54,175 bases of DNA from an uncultured Lachnospiraceae bacterium. Its GTDB lineage: Bacteria > Bacillota > Clostridia > Lachnospirales > Lachnospiraceae. The stretch covers positions 1 through 54,175 of the forward strand of contig CALWMI010000088.1 of assembly GCA_944381745.1 (NCBI GenBank), given 5' to 3'. A program made the position numbers and the translations under genes. Below are positions 25,534 through 34,054 of the stretch, piece after piece. The first letter of the stretch is position 1. Each line of letters starts with the position of its first letter. The notes beneath the pieces are model-generated. The model had not been told where the DNA came from. It saw only the letters and a list, made by a program, of their open reading frames with translations, and made no database searches.

Positions 25534-25938
25534 CTACTTATCCATCCCCGGCCACCGGTCCATACCCAGCTCTCTCATCAGCTCCTGCTTGAACTCCGGC
25601 TCCCGCTTCAGCCGCGTCAGCGCGTCAAACGCCAGGATTGACATGATCTCCTTGTCACACTCTGAACTGCTCCTGCCCTTATCCCTGTGCAGGTTATACT
25701 TCTTCATATACCATATAAAAATATCGATGGGCGAGAATCCCTCGATCTGGCATTCATCCAGGAACTCGTGGTGCTCCAGGTAATAGAGGACCTCCCGGTA
25801 CACTTCCGGGCAGCCCAGCAGCCGCATCCAGAACCCATCTGCCCACTCCTCCTCCCGGCATGTGTACAGGCAATAGTTCATCACCTTGTGGTAAGCCTCC
25901 ACTTTACTGCCGTCATAGTATACTGTCCTGTCTTCCAT
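25534..25938 (-). CDS. Unrecognised protein, first gene of the udk-ddl-murF group
   Basis: I do not recognise a family. The 134-residue protein is soluble, acidic at first and rich in aromatic residues (EEEWADGFWMRLLGCPEVYREVLYYLEHHEFLD; FSPIDIFIWYMKKYNLHRD), with no signal peptide or membrane helix and no obvious catalytic motif. A clear GGGAGG precedes the ATG at 25938, and a good sigma-A promoter lies upstream, so it is a real gene. Helical content is suggested by the heptad-like spacing. It may be a lineage-specific protein of Lachnospiraceae. Confidence 0.75.
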   Translation of the reverse strand: MEDRTVYYDGSKVEAYHKVMNYCLYTCREEEWADGFWMRLLGCPEVYREVLYYLEHHEFLDECQIEGFSPIDIFIWYMKKYNLHRDKGRSSSECDKEIMSILAFDALTRLKREPEFKQELMRELGMDRWPGMDK

Positions 25939-25993
25939 CGCCCTGTTGCCTCCCTTATCCGCCGGTCCATCCTGCGCAGCAAGATTCTACTTT

Positions 25994-26021
25994 ATTATAT
26001 ACTACTCTGCCCAAATGGCAA
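25994..26021 (-). promoter_or_regulatory. Promoter of the unknown gene-udk-ddl-murF group
   Basis: On the minus strand TTGCCA (26021-26016), a 16-bp spacer and a perfect TATAAT (25999-25994), about 55 bp upstream of the start codon at 25938. Confidence 0.65.
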
Positions 26022-26029
26022 GCATTTCA

Positions 26030-26058
26030 TTGACAGCCATGCCGTTTGGTTCTAAACT
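26030..26058 (+). promoter_or_regulatory. Promoter candidate for the membrane glycosyltransferase-like gene
   Basis: A perfect TTGACA (26030-26035), a 17-bp spacer and TAAACT (26053-26058, four of six consensus bases). It is back-to-back with the divergent promoter at 25994-26021, separated by 8 bp. Confidence 0.5.
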
Positions 26059-26160
26059 AAAAGTGGCGTCCGCGCGGGGACTATCGGCCCCTGCGCCCAG
26101 CGCCGTCACCTTGCGCCGGGCCGCTTATCCATCCCTGGCGCTGTTATCACAGGAGTTTTT

Positions 26161-27840
26161 ATGCTGAAACAGAAAGAAAACCGCATCTTATATTTATATT
26201 GCCTGGGGCTCGCCGCCCTGTTCCTGGCCATTTGCTCCAAGTCCTCTTTTCTCTATCCCCTGAACGACTGGTACGACGCCAATGGCTTCCTCACTGTGGG
26301 CAAGGGCGTGCTGGACGGCCTCGTCCCCTACCGGGATCTGTACGAGCAGAAAGGGCCGCTTCTCTACTTTCTCCACAGTATATGCGCCCTCGTGCCTGGA
26401 ACACACTTTTTGGGCGTCTATTTTCTGGAAACGGTATGCCTGTCCGTATTCTTGTACTTTGCCGGCCGGCTGCTGTCCCTGTATGCGCCCGGCGGCGCCG
26501 CCTATTTCCTTCTTCCCATCCTGGCGGCGCTCCTTCTCTCCTCGGAGAGCTTCTGCCAGGGAGACAGCGCGGAGGAACTGTGCGCCCCCGCTGTCATGAT
26601 CCTGCTGTACTACAGCATCCGCCGGTTTGCCCCCGGCGGACAGCGCGGCCAGGGCTTCTTTTCCTACCGGTTCCTATTGGTCCAGGGCGTCCTGGCCGGC
26701 TGTGTCTTCTGGATGAAGTATACCCTTCTGGGCCTTCATTTTGCCTTCATGGCCTTCCTGTTTTTCTGGCTGCTGGCGCAGAGGCAGTATACCCGGGCAG
26801 GCAAGAGCTGCCTTGCCTTCCTCCTGGGGATGCTGATCCCCAGCGCGGGGATTCTCGCCTATTTTGCCTTCCACGGCGCCCTGGGGGATCTATGGCAAGT
26901 GTATTTCTACAACAATATCTTCCTCTATGACAGCGGGCAGGCCGCCGGCCTTTTCTCCCGCCTGCTCACCATCCTGCTGCGCATCGGGGATACCTTCCTG
27001 CGCAACCTGCAGTTTTCCCTGCTCACCGTGGTTGGCGTCCTGGCCTTCCTGGGAAGCCGGCTTCTCAGCGGCCGGGCTGGCAAAATTCTGCTGACCCTGG
27101 AGGCAGTATTCCTGGCCTCCCTCATCTATACGGGGAGCAATTTCCCCTACTACGGCTATATCCTGTGCGTCTTCCCGGTGCTGGGGCTTGCCGCCCTGGC
27201 GGCCTTCGGCCGGTTCGTGTGGCATACCTTCCACCGGATTCCCCGCCCCGGGGAACTGCTGCGGGCGCTGGCTCCCTTTCTCCCCTTCGGCTTCGGCCTT
27301 CTGGTCCGCGCCTTCGACTCCTATGCGCGGCAGCGCAGCCAGAATCCGGAGCGGGAGAGGGAAAAGCCTGCCTCCGTCCCCCTTCCGGCCCCTATGCTCT
27401 GGTTCTACCGGAGCCTGGCCGTCCTTGTCTGCCTCTTCTTCGCCTTCTACAAAAGCCCCAACACCAGCATGCTGGGCGCCCCCCGCGAAGAGCTGGCCCA
27501 GTTCCAATTCCAGGAGCTCCTGTCCCAGGACGAGGATCCCACCCTGCTGAACTATGGTTTCCTGGACGGCGGCTTTTATACCGTCTGCGAGGTACTTCCC
27601 ACCTGCAAGTACTTCCAGATGCAGAACATCAGCCAGGATGCCCTCCCGGAGATGATGGACAGCCAGAACGCCGTCATCCGGGAGCAGGCGGTGGACTACG
27701 TCGTCGTCCGCGGGGAGGAGATCCCCCCCCTCGTCCTGGACTATTATGAGCCCGTGGCCGAGGCACGGCAGCTGTACGAAGGCGCCCACGTGCGCTATGT
27801 CCTCCTCGCCCGCAGGGAGGCGGCAGGCGCTTCCCGCTGA
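26161..27840 (+). CDS. Polytopic membrane protein, glycosyltransferase family 39-like
   Basis: The 559-residue protein has about ten hydrophobic segments, and the N-terminal extracytoplasmic loop NDWYDANGFLTVGKGVLDGLVPYRDLYEQKGPLLYFLHSI carries the acidic DxN/D-and-YxDLYEQKGP pattern of GT39/GT-C enzymes that use polyprenyl-phosphate sugars. A basic cytoplasmic loop with YARQRSQNPEREREK precedes the last helix, and a soluble C-terminal domain follows (about residues 440-559). It stands alone with its own promoter and a terminator after it. Substrate unknown; a role in cell-surface glycan decoration is inferred. Confidence 0.75.
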   Translation: MLKQKENRILYLYCLGLAALFLAICSKSSFLYPLNDWYDANGFLTVGKGVLDGLVPYRDLYEQKGPLLYFLHSICALVPGTHFLGVYFLETVCLSVFLYFAGRLLSLYAPGGAAYFLLPILAALLLSSESFCQGDSAEELCAPAVMILLYYSIRRFAPGGQRGQGFFSYRFLLVQGVLAGCVFWMKYTLLGLHFAFMAFLFFWLLAQRQYTRAGKSCLAFLLGMLIPSAGILAYFAFHGALGDLWQVYFYNNIFLYDSGQAAGLFSRLLTILLRIGDTFLRNLQFSLLTVVGVLAFLGSRLLSGRAGKILLTLEAVFLASLIYTGSNFPYYGYILCVFPVLGLAALAAFGRFVWHTFHRIPRPGELLRALAPFLPFGFGLLVRAFDSYARQRSQNPEREREKPASVPLPAPMLWFYRSLAVLVCLFFAFYKSPNTSMLGAPREELAQFQFQELLSQDEDPTLLNYGFLDGGFYTVCEVLPTCKYFQMQNISQDALPEMMDSQNAVIREQAVDYVVVRGEEIPPLVLDYYEPVAEARQLYEGAHVRYVLLARREAAGASR

Positions 27841-27841
27841 A

Positions 27842-27903
27842 TATGCCCGGCAAATTTCCCGGCCAATACCCCTTCATACAGGCAGGATGGCCGCTTGCCA
27901 CAC
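27842..27903. repeat. Copy A of an intergenic hairpin repeat family (partial)
   Basis: CCCGGCAAAT, then TTCATxCAxGCA and GGCCGCTTGCC occur here as in the complete element at 31884-31981: the right 27 bp match at about 21-22 positions, with a 12-bp insertion in the middle. GGCAA and TTGCC can still pair. Confidence 0.55.
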
Positions 27904-27913
27904 GTGCCCGCGC

Positions 27914-27958
27914 AAAATCCCCGGGGAAGCAGCCTTTCGGCCCCTTTCCCGGGGATTT
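27914..27958. terminator. Bidirectional terminator between convergent genes
   Basis: AAATCCCCGGG (27915-27925) pairs perfectly with CCCGGGGATTT (27948-27958). A and T bases at the stem ends give short U-rich tails on both strands. It sits between the GT39-like gene (plus) and the alcohol dehydrogenase gene (minus). Confidence 0.7.
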
Positions 27959-27997
27959 CCCTTCCGCTTTCGGATCTCGAAGCTCTCCTATCCAGCT

Positions 27998-29113
27998 TCA
28001 CCGTATCTCCAGCGATTTCTCGAACATTCCGCGCATTTTCTCCTCTGTCATCGGGTATGGGAAATTGGCCAGCTTCCTGGCATCTCCCATCATTTTCTTC
28101 GTGTAGCGCTCCAGCTCCTCCCTCGAGATTGCTATCCTGCCAGTCAGCCCTTCGATATACGCTCCCAACGCCTCCACGTCTGCAAAGCCCATCAGCTCCA
28201 GGAGCCTTTCCTTGCGCGCCGCCCCTTCATAGGCATCGATATAGGCCTTCTGGAAAAATCCCACCGCCCGGCCATGGGGCACTCCCTTCTCATAGGTCAG
28301 GCTGTAGCTCATCCCATGGGGAAGGGAGGTTCCCGTGTGGCTTATGGCCATCCCCGCGAGGGTTGAAATCTCCAGCTGGCGGCCATACTGCCCCGGCGGG
28401 GGAACCTGCGCCGCCAGCCCCTCCTTGGCCTGTCCGAACAGATAGAGCCCCCGCTCACAAAACATGTCCGCATAGGACGCCGCGTTCGTATTCAGATACG
28501 ACTCGATGAGATGGGCCAGGGCATCCACCGCCGTGTTCACCAGGATGTCCCTATCCATCCCCTCCAGATACCGCTCATCCACCAGGGCGATCTCCGGGAA
28601 AATCCGATGGCTGATGCTGCGCTTGGTATGTTCTCTGTGCAGCGTGAGGACCGCATAGGGCGTCACCTCCGAGCCGGTTCCCGCCGTTGTGGGAACTGCC
28701 GCCACCGGCAGGCAGGGACAGGGCTTTTTGGCATACAGATAGCAGAGCGCCGCTTCCAGCCCGTCCGCCTCCCACTCCTGGCGGCTGGCCATCAAAAGCG
28801 CCACCGCTTTGGCCGCATCCAGGGGCGACCCTCCCCCGATGCCGATGACGAAATCTGCCTGGGCACGGATCCCTGCCTGGGCAGCCTTCACAACGGTCTC
28901 CACAGAGGGATTCTCCTCGATCCCGTCAAATACTTCCCACTCTCTTCCCTCCGCCTTGAGCGCGGACAGAACATCCTCCAGGGAGCCGTTCTGCCGCGAG
29001 GAATGCCTCCCCGTGACAATACAGGCTTTCCTGCCCAGCGCGGCAAGCTCCCCCGCATGGTTCGCCACCGCATTCCTCTCCTGGTATACTTTTACCGGCA
29101 TCTCATAGACCAT
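27998..29113 (-). CDS. Iron-containing alcohol dehydrogenase (group III)
   Basis: The 371-residue protein has the nucleotide-binding GIGGGSPLDAAKAV near residue 95 and the metal-site histidines in VDALAHLIES, GTSLPHGMSY and GVPHGRA, plus PTTAGTGSEVTPYAV. These are standard features of group III alcohol dehydrogenases, which reduce aldehydes with NAD(P)H. The ATG at 29113 follows GGAGGAAGCG. It is the last gene of a three-gene redox set with a second iron alcohol dehydrogenase and a flavodoxin-fold reductase. The substrate cannot be predicted. Confidence 0.9.
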   Translation of the reverse strand: MVYEMPVKVYQERNAVANHAGELAALGRKACIVTGRHSSRQNGSLEDVLSALKAEGREWEVFDGIEENPSVETVVKAAQAGIRAQADFVIGIGGGSPLDAAKAVALLMASRQEWEADGLEAALCYLYAKKPCPCLPVAAVPTTAGTGSEVTPYAVLTLHREHTKRSISHRIFPEIALVDERYLEGMDRDILVNTAVDALAHLIESYLNTNAASYADMFCERGLYLFGQAKEGLAAQVPPPGQYGRQLEISTLAGMAISHTGTSLPHGMSYSLTYEKGVPHGRAVGFFQKAYIDAYEGAARKERLLELMGFADVEALGAYIEGLTGRIAISREELERYTKKMMGDARKLANFPYPMTEEKMRGMFEKSLEIR

Positions 29114-29137
29114 ATCGCGCTTCCTCCGTCTCCCGCT

Positions 29138-30295
29138 CTATTTTGCCATCTGATAGATCGCCTTCACATCCTCGGCTGTCAGGGGGACGTAGGACGAGCG
29201 CGTCTGGGCAGCCGCCTTCTGCGCCATGACGTCAAAGTTCTCCTCCCCGATGCCTACCTCCGCCAGCCGTGCAGGCAGTCCCATGCGCTGGAAATACTCC
29301 GCCGTCCGCTCAATCGTCTGGGCTGCCGCCTCCATCGCTGTCAGGGAGCTGTCCACGCCCCAGGCATTGACGCCGAGAGCCTTAAATTTCTCCGCCGTCT
29401 TCTCGCTGAGCACGTAGCGCATCCAGTGGGGTGTCAGGATCGCCAGCCCCACGCCGTGGGTGATGTCGTAGAAGGCGCTCAGCTCGTGCTCCATCGGGTG
29501 GACTGACCAGGCCACCGGCTTGCCCAGCGCCAGGAAATCATTGATCGCCCAGCTGCTGGCCCACATCAGGTTGGCCCTGGCCTCATAGTCGTCGGGATTC
29601 TGGATGGCCTTCACGCCAAATTCGATGCAGGTCTTCAGGAGCCCTTCCGCCATACGGTCCTGCAGGTAGCCCTCGATATTGGAGAAGTACGCCTCCATAA
29701 TATGGGACATAATGTCCGCCGTCCCCGCCGCCGTCTGGTAGGCGCTGACGCTCTCCGTGTAGCTGGGATCCAGGATAGACGCCGCCGGGCGCAGCAGCGG
29801 CGAACCGGTTCCGATCTTCTCCTTCGTCTCCATGTTGGAAATCACGGCGAAGGTATCCATCTCTGACCCGGTGGCCGACAGCGTCAGAATGGACACCACC
29901 GGCAGCGCCTTGCGGATCCTCCTGGCATCCTTCACCAGATCCCAGGCGTCGCCGTCATAGCAGGCAGCCGCAGCCACCACCTTGGCGCAGTCTATGGTGG
30001 AGCCGCCTCCGATGGGCAGGACAACCTCGATCCCCTTCTCCCGGCACAGCGCCGCCCCTCTGCGCACCGTCTCAATCCGGGGGTTCGGCTCCACGCCTCC
30101 CATCTCCTCATAGAAAATATCATTTTCCTTCAGGATATCCACCACCGCATCGTAAATCCCGTTTTTCTTGATGCTTCCGCCGCCGTACACCAGCAGCACC
30201 CTGCTGCCCAGCGGCGCCAGGATCCTATCCAGCTTGTTCACCTGTCCCTCCCCAAAATAAATCTTCGTGGGGATTGCATAGACGAAATTTTTCAT
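29138..30295 (-). CDS. Iron-containing alcohol dehydrogenase, BdhA/YqhD-like
   Basis: The 385-residue protein starts MKNFVYAIPTKIYFGEGQVNKL, the opening of NADPH-dependent butanol dehydrogenases. It has GGGSTIDCAKVVAAAACYDGDAWDL, LSATGSEMDTFAVISN, the metal-binding DIMSHIMEAYF, and WSVHPMEHELSAFYDITHGVGLAIL. GGGS at residue 97-100 fits NADPH binding. AGGAGGTATAGGAA precedes the ATG. It is 14 bp downstream of the reductase gene and 24 bp upstream of the other alcohol dehydrogenase. A role in removing aldehydes or regenerating NADP is inferred. Confidence 0.93.
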   Translation of the reverse strand: MKNFVYAIPTKIYFGEGQVNKLDRILAPLGSRVLLVYGGGSIKKNGIYDAVVDILKENDIFYEEMGGVEPNPRIETVRRGAALCREKGIEVVLPIGGGSTIDCAKVVAAAACYDGDAWDLVKDARRIRKALPVVSILTLSATGSEMDTFAVISNMETKEKIGTGSPLLRPAASILDPSYTESVSAYQTAAGTADIMSHIMEAYFSNIEGYLQDRMAEGLLKTCIEFGVKAIQNPDDYEARANLMWASSWAINDFLALGKPVAWSVHPMEHELSAFYDITHGVGLAILTPHWMRYVLSEKTAEKFKALGVNAWGVDSSLTAMEAAAQTIERTAEYFQRMGLPARLAEVGIGEENFDVMAQKAAAQTRSSYVPLTAEDVKAIYQMAK

Positions 30296-30309
30296 TTCCT
30301 ATACCTCCT

Positions 30310-30891
30310 TTATTCTGCCAGCGCTGCTGCCCTCTGGCAGGCCTCTGCCACAAGCGCATCCGCATCCATGCCGATAATGTCCAGGCCTTCGGCCCGCGCC
30401 TCCTGAAACTGCGGGATCCCGCACATCCTGGCGATTCCCCGCATATACTCTGCGCCAAAATTCTGGCCTTCGATAAAGCCTCCTCCCGTGGTGAGATAGT
30501 ACATCGTCTGTGCCCGGGCCATTCCCTTGGGGCCTTCCTCCGTATAATAAAAGCAGATCCCGCAGGCCATGATGTGCTCCACATAGATCTTCAGCGCCGC
30601 CGGAAACGACAGATCCCAGTAGGGCGCTCCCACCACAATGTCGTCCGCCTGGGCAAACTGCCTGGCCAGGGCGAAGATCCCGTCGTCCCACGCTTCCTCC
30701 CCTATAAGCCTGTCCCTCTCCGCCAGCATCCCCAGATCGTAGGGGCGCAGCTCCTGCCGGCTCAAGTCCACTTCCTCCACCTGGCAGTCCGGGTGCTTCC
30801 GCCGGTACGTCTCCAGAAACGCCTCGCACAGCTTCCTCGTCCTGGACTCCTCACCTCTCATGCACGCATTTACAAACAATAATTTTCTCAT
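30310..30891 (-). CDS. NAD(P)H-dependent oxidoreductase, flavodoxin-like fold
   Basis: The 193-residue protein starts RKLLFVNACMRGEESRTRKLCEAFL, the phosphate-binding FMN loop of the quinone-reductase/flavodoxin-2 family, and continues with GAPYWDLSFPAALKIYVEHIM and GFIEGQNFGAEYMRGIARMCGI, typical NQO/azoreductase-like segments. The ATG at 30891 (GGAAGGATTGCT before it) is chosen over an ATG 53 codons upstream, whose extra sequence looks non-coding. It heads the three-gene redox operon. Confidence 0.85.
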   Translation of the reverse strand: MRKLLFVNACMRGEESRTRKLCEAFLETYRRKHPDCQVEEVDLSRQELRPYDLGMLAERDRLIGEEAWDDGIFALARQFAQADDIVVGAPYWDLSFPAALKIYVEHIMACGICFYYTEEGPKGMARAQTMYYLTTGGGFIEGQNFGAEYMRGIARMCGIPQFQEARAEGLDIIGMDADALVAEACQRAAALAE

Positions 30892-31039
30892 AGCAATCCT
30901 TCCATCCTGCCCCGCGGCGCTTCGGCTGCGCAGCGGGCCATATTGTACAGGCCGCCGGGCCCAAATCCCCCCGCCTGCTGCCTCCCGGAGAGCTGGTATC
31001 CCCGCCGGGAGTGTACACGGACAGTATAGCATATTTCTC

Positions 31040-31079
31040 CAACAAAACAAAGCGGGCAGATCGGAAAATCTGTCCCGCT
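31040..31079 (-). terminator. Terminator of the CarD-family gene
   Basis: On the minus strand AGCGGG-A-CAGAT and ATCTG-CCCGCT form an 11-bp stem with one bulged base and loop TTTCCG, followed by TTGTTTTGTT. It begins at the stop codon of the gene. A weak TATACT (31028-31023) just after it may belong to the promoter of the redox operon. Confidence 0.75.
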
Positions 31080-31611
31080 AGTTCACGGCCTCCGGCGTCT
31101 CCTGCCGCGTCCTCTCCCGTATTCTCTTCACAATATACCCTTGCATATCTTCCTTCGCGATCTTCAGCGCCGCCGCCAGCTCCCCGAACAGATAGTCCTC
31201 TGCGGCCTTCAGATACCTCTCGTCTGTGGCGGTAATCTTCTTGCCCTCTCTCGTGCGCTCCTGCCTCCTGGCATGCAGCGTCTTGATCATTCCAACCCAG
31301 GCCTCGCACCTGCCGCTGCGGATCGCCGCCTTGTACTCCGCCTCTCTCAGCTTCTCGCTGGAGATACGCAGCGCCTCCATCTCCGGGATGGAATCAATCA
31401 GCGCGTTCGCCTCCTCCGCGGTGAGGATCCTCCGGATTTTCGCCTTCTGGTTATCCACCGGCGTGTAAATATGGCTTCCCTTCGTATTCAGCGGTATGAG
31501 CACATAGTACAGCCGCTCTTCTCCCTTCCCGGAGCCGCCCAGCGCTGTGATATCTTCCACTGTGCACACGCCGCTCATCCCATAGACAACACGTTCTCCT
31601 TTCTGAAACAT
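31078..31611 (-). CDS. CarD family transcriptional regulator
   Basis: The 177-residue protein opens with FQKGERVVYGMSGVCTVEDI and YYVLIPLNTKGSHIYTPVDN, the Tudor-like CarD/TRCF RNA-polymerase-interaction domain (about residues 1-70). The rest is helical and charged, with many Arg and Glu, as in CarD C-terminal DNA-binding regions. CarD proteins bind the RNA polymerase beta subunit and steady promoter complexes. It is a single-gene unit ended by a terminator. Upstream for about 400 bp there is no gene, only hairpin elements. Confidence 0.85.
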   Translation of the reverse strand: MFQKGERVVYGMSGVCTVEDITALGGSGKGEERLYYVLIPLNTKGSHIYTPVDNQKAKIRRILTAEEANALIDSIPEMEALRISSEKLREAEYKAAIRSGRCEAWVGMIKTLHARRQERTREGKKITATDERYLKAAEDYLFGELAAALKIAKEDMQGYIVKRIRERTRQETPEAVN

Positions 31612-31846
31612 TTTCTCTCTCTTCCTTTCTTCTTCGCGCCTGCATCCCTTTCCAAATTTATTTGTTTCCTATATATGTTAATTTTATCACTAGTTTTCCC
31701 CAAATGTCAGCCTTTTTTACCGCTGCTTATGGATTTTCAGCATTTTGCCCTCTTTTTCCCCCAGCTGTCCGCCAAAGCTGTGGCTATTTTGACCGACAGC
31801 GCCGCCGGGCAGCCCCTTTCGCCAGCCTTGCCGGGCTTATCATACG

Positions 31847-31879
31847 ATCGGATAGGGAAATTCCATTCCCCTACCCGAT
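31847..31879. repeat. Hairpin upstream of the structured repeat element
   Basis: ATCGGATAGGG and CCCTACCCGAT form an 11-bp stem with one A-C mismatch around an 11-nt loop. It lies 5 bp left of the 98-bp structured element and may be part of the same structure. Function unknown. Between 31612 and 31846 only AT-rich sequence near the CarD gene and a GC-rich stretch without a clear gene were seen. Confidence 0.5.
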
Positions 31880-31883
31880 TCAT

Positions 31884-31981
31884 GTGATACTGTGGACAGC
31901 TCACGGCAAAGCCGTTCGCTGTCCGTTACCCGGCAAATGTCCGTTCATGCAAGCATGGCGGCCGCTTGCCGGGTGTATCAC
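31884..31981. repeat. Structured 98-bp repeat element (complete copy B)
   Basis: GTGATAC (31884) and GTATCAC (31981) pair as an outer stem. Inside lie hairpin 1, GGACAGC-TC-ACGGC-AAA-GCCGT-TC-GCTGTCC (31894-31924), and hairpin 2, ACCCGGCAA...TTGCCGGGT (31928-31974), with a nested CATGC-AA-GCATG (31946-31957). This is a three-way, multi-hairpin fold. Diverged parts recur at 27842-27903 and 35253-35299. It lies 2 bp from the tRNA terminator. Confidence 0.8.
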
Positions 31982-31983
31982 CC

Positions 31984-32012
31984 AAAAAAGGACGCCGGGA
32001 ATTCCGGCGTCC
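31984..32012 (-). terminator. Intrinsic terminator of tRNA-Val
   Basis: On the minus strand GGACGCCGG and CCGGCGTCC form a perfect 9-bp stem with loop AATTC, followed by TTTTTT. It begins 7 bp after the tRNA. Confidence 0.92.
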
Positions 32013-32018
32013 ACCTAT

Positions 32019-32090
32019 GGAGACAACAGGACTCGAACCTGCGACCCTCTACACGTCAAGCAGATGCTCTCCCAGCTGAGCTATGTCTCC
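32019..32090 (-). tRNA. tRNA-Val(GAC)
   Basis: The 72-nt minus-strand sequence folds as a full cloverleaf: acceptor GGAGACA/TGTCTCC, D-arm GCTC...GAGC, anticodon stem TCTGC/GTAGA with loop TTGACGT (anticodon GAC, valine), and T-arm with TTCGAGT. CCA is not encoded. It has its own promoter and terminator. Confidence 0.97.
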
Positions 32091-32098
32091 ATAAGGGC

Positions 32099-32127
32099 AT
32101 TATAACAGATAGTTCCCCATCGGTCAA
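32099..32127 (-). promoter_or_regulatory. Promoter of tRNA-Val
   Basis: On the minus strand TTGACC (32127-32122), a 17-bp spacer and TATAAT (32104-32099), placed just upstream of the tRNA 5' end at 32090. Confidence 0.9.
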
Positions 32128-32156
32128 AGGGTATTTTTTATCCGCTCATTTTATAT

Positions 32157-34040
32157 TTACAAATGTTTCACGAACAGCGCGCGGATCGCATTGAGCACCG
32201 CGATCACCATGACGCCCACGTCGGCGAAGATCGCCAGCCACATATTGGCGATTCCCAGCGCCCCAAGCAGCAGGCAGGCCGCCTTCACGCCGATGGCAAA
32301 TGCAATATTCTCATACACAATCCGCAGGCATTTCCTGGAAATACGGATTGCCTTGGCGATCTTCAGCGGATTGTCGTCCATGAGAACCACGTCGGCCGCT
32401 TCGATGGCCGCGTCGGATCCCATAGCCCCCATGGCGATCCCGATATCCGCCCGGGACAATACCGGCGCGTCGTTAATCCCGTCCCCCACAAAGGCCAGCT
32501 TCGCCCGCTGGGGCTTCTGCGCCAGCAGCTCCTCCACTCTGGATACCTTATCCCCCGGGAGCAGTTCGCTGTACACCAGGTCAATGCCCAGAGATGCGGC
32601 CACCTGTTCTGCCACCGTATGGATATCCCCTGTGAGCATAACCGTCTTCTCCACGCCCGCCGCCTTGAGGGCGGCGATCGCCTGCTCTGCCTCCGGCTTC
32701 ACCACATCGGATATGACAATATGGCCGGCATACGCCCCGTCTATCGCCATATGGATGATGGTTCCCACCTTATGGCAGCTGACCGGCTCAATGTGCAGGC
32801 GGCGCATCAGCTTGTCATTCCCCACCGCCACGCTGTGTCCGTCCACCTTTGCCAGTATCCCGCTGCCGCCAAGCTCCTGCACCTCAGACACCCGGGAGCG
32901 GTCGATCGCCCTGCCATAAGCCCGCTGGAGGCTTCTGCTGATCGGATGGGACGACGCGCTCTCCGCCAGGGCGGCATACTCCACCAGCTTCGCCTCCTCC
33001 ATCGTATTGTGATGGATGCCGCTCACCTCAAACACGCCTTGGGTCAATGTCCCCGTCTTGTCAAACACCACGCAGCCCGTCTTGGACAGCGTCTCCAGAT
33101 AGTTGGAGCCCTTCACCAGGATGCCCTCCCTGCTGGCGCCCCCAATCCCCGCAAAAAAGCTTAGCGGGATGCTGATCACCAGGGCGCAGGGGCAGCTGAT
33201 TACCAGGAAGGTCAGAGCCCGGTAAATCCAGGCTCCCCACTCCGGCGAAAGCCCCAACCCAGCCATCCGCACTACAGGCGGCAGGACAGCCAGCGCAAGG
33301 GCGCTGCAGCAGACTGCCGGCGTATAGATTCTCGCAAACTTTGCGATGAAGTCCTCCGATCTGGACTTGCGGGAGCTGGCATTCTCCACCAGGTCGAGAA
33401 TCTTGGAGACGGTAGACTCCCCAAATTCTTTTATCGTGCGAATTTTCAGGACGCCTGTCATATTGATGCAGCCGCTGACAATCTCGTCGCCCTCCTTGAC
33501 CTCCCGCGGCAGGCTCTCCCCAGTCAGGGCGCTGGTATTTAAGCTGGAACTCCCCTCTATAACCACGCCGTCGATCGGCACCTTCTCCCCGGGCTGCACG
33601 ATAATCGTGCTCCCCACGGCAACCTCGTCGGGATCCACCTGGGTAAGCTCCCCCGCCTGCTCCACATTGGCATAGTCCGGGCGGATATCCATCAGCTCGC
33701 TGATATTCCTGCGGCTCTTGCCCACCGCATAGCTCTGGAACAGCTCGCCCACTTGATAGAACAGCATGACGGCGATGGCCTCCGTGTAATCCCCATCTTC
33801 ATAGACGGCAATGGCCATCGCGCCGATCGTGGCCACCGCCATCAGGAAATTCTCGTCAAACACCTGCCTGTTCCGAATCCCCTTCCCTGCCTTTATCAGG
33901 ATGTCATAACCGATAACCAGGTAGGGCACCAAGTACAGTACAAACCGCAGGCCGCCTGACACGGGCGCAAAATAGAGCGCAATCATCAACACTGCCGCGG
34001 TCAGGATGCGCAGCAGCATTTTTTTCTGTCTCTTATTCAT
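32157..34040 (-). CDS. Heavy-metal translocating P-type ATPase (ZntA/CadA-like)
   Basis: The 627-residue P1B-type pump has about eight membrane segments, the CPC metal motif in ISCPCALVIS (residues 283-285), phosphorylated Asp327 in DKTGTLT, the TGES loop (173-176), SSHPIS and the C-terminal GDGINDAP. CPC with this layout suggests Zn/Cd/Pb export (family ZntA/CadA), though copper cannot be ruled out. Unlike many such pumps it lacks an N-terminal HMA domain; that domain is encoded separately 14 bp upstream. The divergent ArsR gene probably controls it. Confidence 0.93.
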   Translation of the reverse strand: MNKRQKKMLLRILTAAVLMIALYFAPVSGGLRFVLYLVPYLVIGYDILIKAGKGIRNRQVFDENFLMAVATIGAMAIAVYEDGDYTEAIAVMLFYQVGELFQSYAVGKSRRNISELMDIRPDYANVEQAGELTQVDPDEVAVGSTIIVQPGEKVPIDGVVIEGSSSLNTSALTGESLPREVKEGDEIVSGCINMTGVLKIRTIKEFGESTVSKILDLVENASSRKSRSEDFIAKFARIYTPAVCCSALALAVLPPVVRMAGLGLSPEWGAWIYRALTFLVISCPCALVISIPLSFFAGIGGASREGILVKGSNYLETLSKTGCVVFDKTGTLTQGVFEVSGIHHNTMEEAKLVEYAALAESASSHPISRSLQRAYGRAIDRSRVSEVQELGGSGILAKVDGHSVAVGNDKLMRRLHIEPVSCHKVGTIIHMAIDGAYAGHIVISDVVKPEAEQAIAALKAAGVEKTVMLTGDIHTVAEQVAASLGIDLVYSELLPGDKVSRVEELLAQKPQRAKLAFVGDGINDAPVLSRADIGIAMGAMGSDAAIEAADVVLMDDNPLKIAKAIRISRKCLRIVYENIAFAIGVKAACLLLGALGIANMWLAIFADVGVMVIAVLNAIRALFVKHL

Positions 34041-34054
34041 AATCCATCGTTCCC

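Noticed and set aside
26890-27789. 299-codon minus-strand frame inside the GT39-like gene
   Set aside because: Charged, Gln/Glu/Gly-rich shadow of a membrane protein gene.
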